Source of the DNA: Gammaproteobacteria bacterium
GTDB lineage: Bacteria; Pseudomonadota; Gammaproteobacteria; Chromatiales; Chromatiaceae
Assembly (NCBI GenBank): GCA_030620735.1
Contig: JAUXDV010000109.1
Span: 1 to 6,601 of the forward strand
Length of the DNA: 6,601 nucleotides
Direction of reading: 5' to 3'
Positions 1 to 5,475 of the stretch are shown piece after piece (position 1 is the stretch's first letter; each line of letters begins with the position of its first letter). The notes under the pieces are model-generated. The model did not search any database. It was not told the DNA's origin and saw nothing but the letters and a program-made list of their open reading frames with translations. The position numbers and the translations under genes are program-made.

Positions 1-46
1 GAAAACAAACGAATTGAAAAAAGAGTTGATAGAGTCACAGGTATGA
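1..46 (+). other. Left edge: 3' end of an upstream gene, probably ftsQ (partial)
   Basis: Only the last few codons of an upstream gene can be present. Two plus-strand frames end here. One stops with TGA at 15-17 after codons reading KQTN, leaving a 25-bp gap before ftsA. The other stops with TGA at 44-46 and overlaps the ftsA ATG as ATGA. By dcw-cluster synteny the upstream gene should be ftsQ, but too few residues are visible to tell which frame is real or to confirm the identity. Confidence 0.3.
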
Positions 47-1275
47 GTTTACAAACGGATAAAAACCTCATTGTTGGATTGGATATAGGGACATCCAAGA
101 TTGTCTGTCTTGTCGGTGAAGTACAGCAGGATGGCGAGATTGAAGTCATCAGCATCGGTACGCATCCCTCGACAGGCCTGAAAAAAGGCGTGGTCGTCGA
201 TATTAAAGCGACTGTGAGTTCGATACAGCGTGCTGTCGAAGAGGCGGAGCTGATGGCCGGATGCGAAATCCATTCGGTATTTGCCGGAATCGCGGGCAGC
301 CATATCAATAGCCTCAATTCTCACGGTATCGTGGCAATCAAGGATGGTGAGGTGGCGCAGAGTGATGTCGACAGGGTGATTGATGCAGCACAGGCTGTAG
401 CGATTCCGGCCGACCGGAAAATTCTGCATATTCTGCCGCAGGAATTCATTATCGATGAGCAGGAGGGAATCCATCAGCCTGTGGGTATGTCCGGTGTACG
501 TCTCGAAACGCGTGTACATATCGTCACCGGGGCAGTCAGTGCGGCGCAGAACATTGACAAGTGCGTGCGCCACTGTGGTCTGGAAGTCAGCGACCTGACC
601 CTTGAACAGCTTGCCTCGAGCTATGCGGTACTCTCTGATGACGAGAAGGAGCTGGGCGTCTGCCTGGTTGATATTGGCGGCGGCACCACGGATATTGCGG
701 TCTTTACCGAGGGCTCGATTCGACATACTGCAGTGATACCCATTGCCGGTGACCAGGTGACAAATGACATTGCGGTCGCTCTGCGCACACCAACTGTGCA
801 TGCCGAGGAGATCAAGATTCGTTATGGCTGTGCATTGACACAGTTGGCGGCCACGGAAGAGACCATCGAGGTTGCCAGTATTGGCGACCGCCCGTCGAGA
901 ACATTGTCGCGCCAGACACTGGCGGAGGTGATCGAGCCGCGTTACGAAGAGCTGCTGCAGCTGATACATGCAGAATTGAGACGCAGTGGTTTCGAGCACC
1001 TGCTGGCAGGCGGCATAGTCATGACCGGCGGCAGTTCCAAAGTGGAAGGATTAATCGATCTCGCGGAGGAGGTGTTCCACATGCCGGTCAGGCTGGGGAT
1101 TCCGCAGTTAGTCACTGGCATGACCGAGGTCATTAATAACCCGATTCATGCTACCGGTGTGGGATTGCTGCTGTTTGGTCTTGAAAATGGCGCATCAAGT
1201 GAACGCAGTCGGGGCGGAGGGGGTTTTCGTGAAATGTGGGGCCGCATGAAGAACTGGTTTCAGGGTAATTTTTGA
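43..1275 (+). CDS. ftsA: Cell division protein FtsA
   Basis: This is the actin-like ATPase that tethers FtsZ filaments to the inner membrane and recruits later divisome proteins. The 410-residue length is normal for the family. The phosphate-1 motif DIGTSK is at residues 14-19, and the FtsA-specific 1C domain spans roughly 84-162. The phosphate-2 motif DIGGGTTD is at 210-217, and the adenosine-binding segment GGIVMTGGSS at 323-332. A glycine-rich linker (391-394) leads to an amphipathic C-terminal helix with Trp399 and Trp405, the membrane-targeting sequence. The ATG at 43 is chosen because the conserved N-terminus (LIVGLDIGTSK) follows within nine residues. An AGAG at 31-34 with 8-nt spacing can serve as ribosome binding site. 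The stop TGA at 1273-1275 overlaps a downstream ATG (TGATG). No broken or missing motif is seen. Confidence 0.98.
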   Translation: MSLQTDKNLIVGLDIGTSKIVCLVGEVQQDGEIEVISIGTHPSTGLKKGVVVDIKATVSSIQRAVEEAELMAGCEIHSVFAGIAGSHINSLNSHGIVAIKDGEVAQSDVDRVIDAAQAVAIPADRKILHILPQEFIIDEQEGIHQPVGMSGVRLETRVHIVTGAVSAAQNIDKCVRHCGLEVSDLTLEQLASSYAVLSDDEKELGVCLVDIGGGTTDIAVFTEGSIRHTAVIPIAGDQVTNDIAVALRTPTVHAEEIKIRYGCALTQLAATEETIEVASIGDRPSRTLSRQTLAEVIEPRYEELLQLIHAELRRSGFEHLLAGGIVMTGGSSKVEGLIDLAEEVFHMPVRLGIPQLVTGMTEVINNPIHATGVGLLLFGLENGASSERSRGGGGFREMWGRMKNWFQGNF

Positions 1276-1364
1276 TGAATAGCAGTGGACCAACAGCTAA
1301 ATGTATGAAAGCAGATTTGATCGACAAGATTTTTTCAATGGCCGGATGCCTACAAGGCCGTTGA
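1275..1364 (+). CDS. Possible 29-codon leader ORF coupled to the ftsA stop
   Basis: The ATG at 1275-1277 overlaps the ftsA stop as TGATG, a common arrangement for translational coupling. An AGGG at 1262-1265 inside the end of ftsA could act as ribosome binding site. The frame runs 29 codons (it begins MNSSGPTAKC) and stops with TGA at 1362-1364, inside the right arm of the 1331-1368 hairpin. I recognise no domain. A ribosome translating it would melt the hairpin, so a leader-peptide role is conceivable. A chance ORF is at least as likely. An overlapping 45-codon frame (ATG 1301, stop 1436-1438) is an alternative. Confidence 0.2.
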   Translation: MNSSGPTAKCMKADLIDKIFSMAGCLQGR

Positions 1365-1368
1365 AAAA
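1331..1368 (+). promoter_or_regulatory. 13-bp stem-loop in the ftsA-ftsZ spacer
   Basis: The left arm TTTTTCAATGGCC (1331-1343) pairs with the right arm GGCCGTTGAAAAA (1356-1368). All 13 positions pair, with one G-U wobble, around a 12-nt loop. There is no T-run after the right arm on either strand, because the Ts are at the outer left of the stem and the As at the outer right. It is therefore not a standard intrinsic terminator. An RNA processing or stability element in the ftsA-ftsZ transcript is the more reasonable guess. Confidence 0.6.
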
Positions 1369-1423
1369 TACCGGGTGCGTAGTGGATCCGGTTGGGGATG
1401 GCAGGGAGTTTACTTCCTGTTTT

Positions 1424-1468
1424 GGAGGCAACACATAGATGACAAATTTAACTGGGTGCAGGAGATAA
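1424..1468 (+). promoter_or_regulatory. GGAGG ribosome binding site with a 9-codon mini-ORF just before ftsZ
   Basis: A strong GGAGG at 1424-1428 precedes an ATG at 1439 by 10 nt. The mini-ORF reads MTNLTGCRR and stops with TAA at 1466-1468, 3 nt before the ftsZ ATG at 1472. The ftsZ ribosome binding site (GGAG, 1461-1464) lies inside its last codons. A small hairpin (1402-1408 pairing with 1413-1419, TTTA loop) followed by TTTT sits directly upstream. This could couple ftsZ initiation to passage of an upstream ribosome. It may also be coincidence. Confidence 0.3.
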
Positions 1469-1471
1469 CAA

Positions 1472-2686
1472 ATGTTTGAAATAATCGATAACTATACACA
1501 AGAAGCAGTGATCAAAGTGATTGGCGTTGGCGGGGGAGGTGGAAATGCCGTCAGCCATATGTTGAGCGAAAATCTTGAAGGGGTTGATTTTATTTGCGCA
1601 AATACCGATGTGCAGGCCCTCAACAGGAGCGGCGTTCCGGCATTATTGCCCATCGGATCGGACCTGACCAAGGGGCTTGGCGCCGGCGCCAATCCGCAGG
1701 TTGGCCAACAGGCCGCGTTGGAGGACCGTGACCGCATCAGAGAGCAGTTGCAGGGTGCTGATATGGTCTTTATCACCGCAGGTATGGGCGGAGGAACAGG
1801 CACAGGCGCGGCTCCTGTCGTCGCCGAAATTTCAAAGGAGCTGGGAATTCTGACAGTGGCGGTAGTGACCAAGCCGTTCCGTTTTGAAGGCGGACGCCGC
1901 ATGCAGGCAGCCGAGCTTGGAATCAAGTCGCTGCGTGAATCCGTTGACTCGTTGATCACCATTCCAAACGACAAGCTGGTTCCTGTACTGGGATCAAGTA
2001 TGACGCTGCTGGATGCCTTTAAAGCGGCTAATGATGTGTTGCTGAACGCGGTGCAGGGTATATCGGAGCTGATCACCAAGCCTGGTCTGATCAATGTTGA
2101 TTTTGCCGATGTGCGTACCGTGATGGCGGAGATGGGGCTTGCGATGATGGGCAGCGGCACGGCAACAGGTGATGATCGCGCACGCGAAGCGGCTGAAACT
2201 GCTCTGCAGAGCCCGTTGCTGGAAGATGTCAACCTGACCGGTGCCAAGGGTATCCTTGTCAATATTACAGCCGGGATGGACATGTCGATCGGTGAATTTG
2301 ATGAGGTTGGCACCACTGTCAGAGAGTATGCAGATGATGATGCGACAGTTGTTGTTGGCACGGTTATTGATCCGGATATGCATGACGAGCTCAAAGTGAC
2401 CGTTGTTGCGACCGGTATCGGTGGTGAAGAGGAGCAGAAGCAGCCGAAGAGACCTGAAGTGCGTAAACCGGAGATGGAGGTTGTTAAGCAGCCGAAGGTG
2501 GTCGGCAGTGACGTCGTTAATCCGGTAGCTGACGCCAATGCACATGCTTCAACCAGCTATGGTCAGTTTGATAATCCGACTGTCATTCGCAGAACTACCA
2601 AGGTTGCTGCACAGGATGAGCCTGTGGCTAGTGGAGGAATGGATTACCTTGATATTCCAGCGTTTTTACGTAAACAGAATGATTAA
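1472..2686 (+). CDS. ftsZ: Cell division GTPase FtsZ
   Basis: This tubulin homologue polymerises with GTP at midcell to form the Z ring. The 404-residue length is typical for proteobacteria. The N-terminal nucleotide-binding segment GVGGGGGNAV is at residues 18-27. The tubulin signature GGGTGTG is at 106-112. The synergy (T7) loop is at 208-213, with Asn208, Asp210 and Asp213 completing the catalytic site of the neighbouring subunit. After a charged, variable linker (about 318-388), the conserved C-terminal peptide DYLDIPAFLRKQ is at 391-402; this binds FtsA, ZipA and other partners. The start is fixed by GGAG at 1461-1464 (7-nt spacing) and by the family N-terminus (MFEI). It lies 196 bp after ftsA, a long spacer for this gene pair. 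The stop is followed by the lpxC leader with no obvious terminator. Confidence 0.99.
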   Translation: MFEIIDNYTQEAVIKVIGVGGGGGNAVSHMLSENLEGVDFICANTDVQALNRSGVPALLPIGSDLTKGLGAGANPQVGQQAALEDRDRIREQLQGADMVFITAGMGGGTGTGAAPVVAEISKELGILTVAVVTKPFRFEGGRRMQAAELGIKSLRESVDSLITIPNDKLVPVLGSSMTLLDAFKAANDVLLNAVQGISELITKPGLINVDFADVRTVMAEMGLAMMGSGTATGDDRAREAAETALQSPLLEDVNLTGAKGILVNITAGMDMSIGEFDEVGTTVREYADDDATVVVGTVIDPDMHDELKVTVVATGIGGEEEQKQPKRPEVRKPEMEVVKQPKVVGSDVVNPVADANAHASTSYGQFDNPTVIRRTTKVAAQDEPVASGGMDYLDIPAFLRKQND

Positions 2687-2717
2687 ATTGCGATAAATGT
2701 TGCAAATGTCATCATTT

Positions 2718-2723
2718 TATAGT
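2718..2723 (+). promoter_or_regulatory. Candidate -10 element upstream of lpxC
   Basis: TATAGT matches the sigma-70 -10 consensus at 5 of 6 positions and would start transcription near the palindrome at 2730-2745. No convincing -35 hexamer stands 16-18 bp upstream: TTGCAA at 2700-2705 is only 12 bp away. It is offered only because lpxC often has its own promoter after ftsZ. Confidence 0.25.
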
Positions 2724-2729
2724 TCAATG

Positions 2730-2745
2730 TTAGGGAATTCCCTAA
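2730..2745. promoter_or_regulatory. Perfect 16-bp palindrome upstream of lpxC
   Basis: TTAGGGAATTCCCTAA is identical to its own reverse complement over 16 bp. It lies 43 bp after the ftsZ stop and 83 bp before the lpxC ATG, directly downstream of the TATAGT candidate. This geometry suits a dimeric repressor site at the transcription start. As RNA it could form a 6-bp stem with an AAUU loop, but there is no T-run, so it is not a terminator. I do not recognise the cognate regulator. Confidence 0.5.
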
Positions 2746-2760
2746 TAAAGAGGGGAGTGT

Positions 2761-2797
2761 CGTCTAAAGGAGGGCTGGCAAGCACTGTATTTAGACG
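2761..2797 (+). promoter_or_regulatory. Inverted repeat in the lpxC leader with GGAGGG in the loop
   Basis: CGTCTAAA (2761-2768) and TTTAGACG (2790-2797) are perfect inverted copies separated by 21 nt. The stem gains one G-U pair at 2760/2798. The loop carries GGAGGG at 2769-2774, a Shine-Dalgarno-like run with no ATG at a useful distance behind it. The real lpxC start is 32 nt after the stem. An RNA structure or a protein-binding inverted repeat are both possible. Confidence 0.45.
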
Positions 2798-2828
2798 GAC
2801 TTAACCTCGTATATTAAAGAGATTGCTG

Positions 2829-3743
2829 ATGATTAAACAGCGCACCCTCAAAAATAGCATCAAGGCGACCGGCGTTGGACTTCATACCGGAGACAAGGTG
2901 TTGTTGACTCTGCGCCCTGCTGCAGCGAATACAGGCATCGTATTTCGCCGCATAGATCTTGACACACCTGTCGAGATTGAAGCCAGGGCCGGAAATGTCG
3001 GAGACACCAGTCTCTCGACGACATTGGAAAAAGGTGATGTGCGGGTCTCCACAGTGGAGCACCTGCTGTCAGCCTTTGCCGGTCTCGGTGTCGATAATGC
3101 CTATGTGGATGTCAGCGCGCCTGAAGTGCCTATCATGGACGGCAGCGCCGCCCCATTTGTTTTTCTGATCCAGTCAGCCGGGATTGTCGAACAGAATGTG
3201 GCGAAGCGCTTTGTGCGGATTCTGCAGCCAATCGAGGTCAATGACGGTGATAAAAAAGCCGCGTTAACCCCTTTTGATGGCTTCAAAATGAGTTTTGGTA
3301 TCGATTTTGACCATCCGGCATTCATTGACCGCCCAAAAACAGCTGTCATCGATTTCTCATCAACATCTTTTGTGCGCGAAGTGAGTCGTGCGCGAACCTT
3401 CGGTTTTCTGAACGAAATCGAAATGCTGCGCGAGAATAATCTTGCACTGGGAGGAAGCCTGGATAATGCGGTTGTTGTCGATGACTATCGGGTTATGAAT
3501 GACGATGGGCTGCGTTATGACGATGAATTCGTTAAACACAAGATTCTGGATGCTATTGGCGACCTCTACCTGCTTGGGCACAGCCTGATCGGCGCTTTTC
3601 ACGGCTTCAAGTCAGGGCATGCCCTGAATAACCAGCTGCTGCACGCATTACTGGCAAATCAAGCTGCATGGGAAGAGGTTGTGTTTGACGAACAGGATGG
3701 CGCTCCAATCTCCTACATTCAGGCGGCCAAAGTTACTGCTTGA
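2829..3743 (+). CDS. lpxC: UDP-3-O-acyl-N-acetylglucosamine deacetylase LpxC
   Basis: This zinc amidase removes the acetyl group from UDP-3-O-acyl-GlcNAc in the cytoplasm, the committed step of lipid A synthesis. From the ATG at 2829 it is 304 residues, close to the E. coli length. The N-terminus MIKQRTLK and GVGLHTG (15-21) are classic LpxC. TVEH at 75-78 gives the general base Glu77 and zinc ligand His78. MDGSAAPF is at 103-110. KHKILDAIGD (236-245) supplies zinc ligands His237 and Asp241, and KSGH (261-264) supplies catalytic His264. An in-frame TTG at 2823 would add two residues; the ATG is preferred because it fits the family N-terminus and has AGAGA at 2818-2822. The E. coli C-terminal FtsH degron (ending AVLA) is replaced by KVTA. 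The stop overlaps the end of convergent dciA by 11 bp. Confidence 0.98.
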   Translation: MIKQRTLKNSIKATGVGLHTGDKVLLTLRPAAANTGIVFRRIDLDTPVEIEARAGNVGDTSLSTTLEKGDVRVSTVEHLLSAFAGLGVDNAYVDVSAPEVPIMDGSAAPFVFLIQSAGIVEQNVAKRFVRILQPIEVNDGDKKAALTPFDGFKMSFGIDFDHPAFIDRPKTAVIDFSSTSFVREVSRARTFGFLNEIEMLRENNLALGGSLDNAVVVDDYRVMNDDGLRYDDEFVKHKILDAIGDLYLLGHSLIGAFHGFKSGHALNNQLLHALLANQAAWEEVVFDEQDGAPISYIQAAKVTA

Positions 3744-4164
3744 TTGCCTTTGAGAGACGCAGTAAAACGGCTTTAAGATCTTTGTCAGCAGTGTATTCGG
3801 CTGCATTCGATAATATCTCTGCCGCCTTGTCAGAGTGGCGGGGGCGGGTCTTGTTATCTCTATCCCCTGGCTGTTGCCGGGGCTGTGGCGGAGATACCCT
3901 GATTTTGACCTCCCGGACCGCAGCGATTTCAGCAATCTTCCCACTCATATACCGCATCTTGCTGGCCCACACCGGAGCATCGACATAGATCGTCAGGATT
4001 TGACCTTTTTTGTGGACAGCTGTACAATGGTTGGTTAAATCGCGTGGAAATTGTTGCTGGATTAACTGTAACAGTTTCGCCTCCTCCCTGTAGGTATCGT
4101 ACAGAGAAGAGAAAAAATCGCTATGTTGTAAATAGCGTGAGACGGTTTGAGAGTGTTTTGTCAC
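3733..4164 (-). CDS. dciA: DUF721 / DciA family protein, probable replicative helicase loader
   Basis: The 143-residue protein resembles DciA (DUF721), which helps place DnaB on DNA in bacteria that lack DnaC. Residues about 26-90 match the family's KH-like fold by pattern. A helix with LLQLIQQQFP is followed by a segment with hydrophobic strands ILTIYVDAPVWASKM (56-70), containing the characteristic Trp66, and then REVKIRV at 84-90. A polar, proline- and arginine-rich linker (91-113) leads to a C-terminal helix containing ADKDLKAVLLRL, a motif I associate with the gammaproteobacterial members. The start is GTG at 4164; no other start codon lies just upstream. AGGAG at 4175-4179 gives a slightly long 10-nt spacing. 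The gene converges on lpxC with an 11-bp overlap and diverges from the M23 gene. The position between lpxC and an M23 peptidase matches Pseudomonas. The helicase-loading role is known for the family and not shown by this sequence. Confidence 0.82.
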   Translation of the reverse strand: MTKHSQTVSRYLQHSDFFSSLYDTYREEAKLLQLIQQQFPRDLTNHCTAVHKKGQILTIYVDAPVWASKMRYMSGKIAEIAAVREVKIRVSPPQPRQQPGDRDNKTRPRHSDKAAEILSNAAEYTADKDLKAVLLRLSKAIKQ

Positions 4165-4216
4165 GTGTGAATCTCTCCTCGAAATACCTGCTCTTATATT
4201 GTTGAGGAAAAGTAGT

Positions 4217-5131
4217 ATGTTTTCAAGCTCAATAGAGAAAAAAATATCCTTTCACAAGCTGGCAATGCATGTTTCACTGCTGCTTTTTGTGTCGATGGTC
4301 ACTGCAGGAATGGCTGGGAAAATTGGCTACCAGCTTGGTTATCACAACGCCAGCATTCCAGCGGAATCAGAATCTGAAATTGCGTCACTCAAGGAGATGG
4401 TGAGCAAAGAGCGTGAGAACCTTCAACAGGTCAAGGCGAATACTGAAAACAATCTTGATGCTCTGGCAATCAAACTGGGATCTCTGCAGGCGAAATTGTT
4501 GCGTCTGGAGGCTATTGGAGAGCGTCTTGTCTCTGCGGTTGATGTCGATATCGATAAAGAGGTCTTCAAAGAGGCTCCTGCGATGGGAAGCGCCTCGGAT
4601 GGTGAAGAGGGTCGTGCCCAAACCTCGCTTGATCTGCTGATGGGGATTGATCGCTTGAGCGATCAACTTGCAACCCAGGATAAGCAGCTGTCTACACTGG
4701 AAAAAGTGTTGACCGAGCGCGATGTAAAAAAGGAAGTCGTACCTTCGGGCATGCCGGTGAAGGGTTACATCTCATCGGGATTCGGGGGCAGGGTTCATCC
4801 GATATCAGGAAAGTACAAAGGTCATCAGGGAGTGGATATCCCTGGAAAAACCGGCACCAAAATCAAGGCGGTTGCCGGCGGAGTGGTTGTCGCTTCCAAG
4901 CGAATCTCAGGATATGGGAATATGGTCGAGGTCAAACATGCCGATGGTTACAGCACACTCTATGCACACAACAAAAGAAATATTGTAAAAAAGGGTGATA
5001 TCATCGAAAAAGGCCAATCAGTTGCGCTGCTGGGTAGCACCGGGCGATCAACCGGACCACATGTTCACTTTGAAGTACGCAAGCATGGTAAGGCTGTCAA
5101 CCCTATGCGCTACATCAACACTGTTAACTGA
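4217..5131 (+). CDS. Membrane-anchored M23 (LytM) family metallopeptidase
   Basis: This is a likely periplasmic murein endopeptidase that cuts peptidoglycan cross-links. The 304 residues comprise a short cytoplasmic N-terminus, one membrane segment (about 16-34) with no lipobox, and two coiled-coil-prone stretches (about 50-105 and 138-168). A C-terminal LytM domain follows (about 180-300). All active-site residues are present: His203 and Asp207 in GHQGVDIPG, His251 in LYAHN, and His282 and His284 in GPHVHFEV. It should therefore be catalytic, unlike degenerate activators such as EnvC or NlpD. No LysM domain is present. The ATG at 4217 is chosen over in-frame TTG codons at 4199 and 4202 because GAGGA at 4204-4208 sits 8 nt before it. 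TATATT at 4195-4200 is a possible -10 but lacks a matching -35. A strong terminator follows at 5205-5276. The same kind of gene follows dciA in Pseudomonas. The precise substrate cannot be read from the sequence. Confidence 0.93.
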   Translation: MFSSSIEKKISFHKLAMHVSLLLFVSMVTAGMAGKIGYQLGYHNASIPAESESEIASLKEMVSKERENLQQVKANTENNLDALAIKLGSLQAKLLRLEAIGERLVSAVDVDIDKEVFKEAPAMGSASDGEEGRAQTSLDLLMGIDRLSDQLATQDKQLSTLEKVLTERDVKKEVVPSGMPVKGYISSGFGGRVHPISGKYKGHQGVDIPGKTGTKIKAVAGGVVVASKRISGYGNMVEVKHADGYSTLYAHNKRNIVKKGDIIEKGQSVALLGSTGRSTGPHVHFEVRKHGKAVNPMRYINTVN

Positions 5132-5204
5132 TTTACCCGTAATCCCTCTCCCTTTTACGCAGCATGCATGTAAAACTGCACGCTTGCGAAAGTCTCTCTC
5201 TTCA

Positions 5205-5276
5205 CCACGGAACACACGGATGCACGGGAAGTAAATTTTTTCGTGCATCCAGTCTGTTCTGCGGTTTGTTTTTTCT
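5205..5276 (+). terminator. Intrinsic terminator of the M23 gene, built on a long palindrome
   Basis: The stem pairs 5205-5226 with 5242-5264. The inner 9 bp are perfect (GGATGCACG, 5218-5226, with CGTGCATCC, 5242-5250). It can close further with two G-U and two A-U pairs to a 7-nt loop. The outer part carries two mismatches, one wobble and one bulged base. It is followed at once by TTTGTTTTTTCT (5265-5276). The outer arm (CCACGGAACACACGG) resembles a repeat I have often seen dispersed in proteobacterial genomes, so the terminator may derive from a mobile palindromic repeat. That resemblance is from memory. Confidence 0.8.
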
Positions 5277-5324
5277 ATTCTCGGGCAGGTCTTCCGTGAT
5301 CTGAATATGCAAGCCTACTTAGTC

Positions 5325-5472
5325 GTTGTCCATAAATAACCTCCCGATATCGCGCAGCAATATTGTTCGTATTCAAGGCGCAGCAAGGGGCGCATAGCAG
5401 GGTTGAACTCTTGCAGGAACGCAGAAGACGTACAACAGGGCAAGCAGGATCGGGAAGTTATTTATGGACGAC
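5325..5472. mobile_element. 148-bp MITE-like palindromic element, no coding capacity
   Basis: Terminal inverted repeats of 24 bp (5325-5348 and 5449-5472) are identical at 22 of 24 positions. The core is GTCCATAAATAAC on the left and GTTATTTATGGAC on the right. Inside them a second inverted pair (5363-5374 with 5424-5435, 10 of 12 matching) sits at nearly equal distance from each end, so the whole element can fold into one long imperfect hairpin. The 9-mer GCGCAGCAA occurs twice on the same strand (5352-5360 and 5378-5386). There is no transposase. The right end is 3 bp from the bamE stop. A target duplication is unclear: CTTA occurs at 5318-5321 and 5475-5478, but not flush with the repeats. 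It could be a transposon-derived MITE or a REP/BIME-type repeat. Confidence 0.65.
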
Positions 5473-5475
5473 TCC

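Larger units (their letters stand above)
5132..5475. other. 344-bp intergenic stretch between the M23 gene and bamE
   Basis: No gene is seen in this stretch. It begins with about 70 bp of unremarkable sequence, including an AT-rich 6-bp inverted repeat (5153-5158 with 5170-5175). An intrinsic terminator (5205-5276), a 48-bp link and a MITE-like palindromic element (5325-5472) follow. Short frames across it read through hairpin arms and show no protein features. In relatives with the same lpxC-dciA-M23 order, secA would be expected here. Nothing resembling secA remains. Confidence 0.7.

Noticed and set aside
49..999. A 316-codon open frame on the minus strand opposite ftsA
   Set aside because: It lies entirely within ftsA, whose motifs are intact, and its translation has no recognisable domain or plausible composition. 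It is a codon-usage shadow.
1331..1368. Intrinsic terminator between ftsA and ftsZ
   Set aside because: The arms have Ts on the outer left and As on the outer right, so neither strand gives a stem followed by a T-run.
1492..2538. A 348-codon open frame on the minus strand opposite ftsZ
   Set aside because: Its product is a low-complexity Ser/Thr/Pro/Ile-rich string expected from antisense reading of a GC-biased gene, and ftsZ on the other strand is unquestionable.
2757..2804. A GTG-initiated 15-codon frame in the lpxC leader preceded by AGGGGAG
   Set aside because: The spacing to the GTG is almost nil, and the frame reads through both arms of the inverted repeat. I see no protein-like feature, so the structure explains the sequence better.
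4199..4216. TTG codons as the start of the M23 peptidase
   Set aside because: Using them would place the GAGGA ribosome binding site inside the gene and leave the start without one. The ATG at 4217 has correct spacing.
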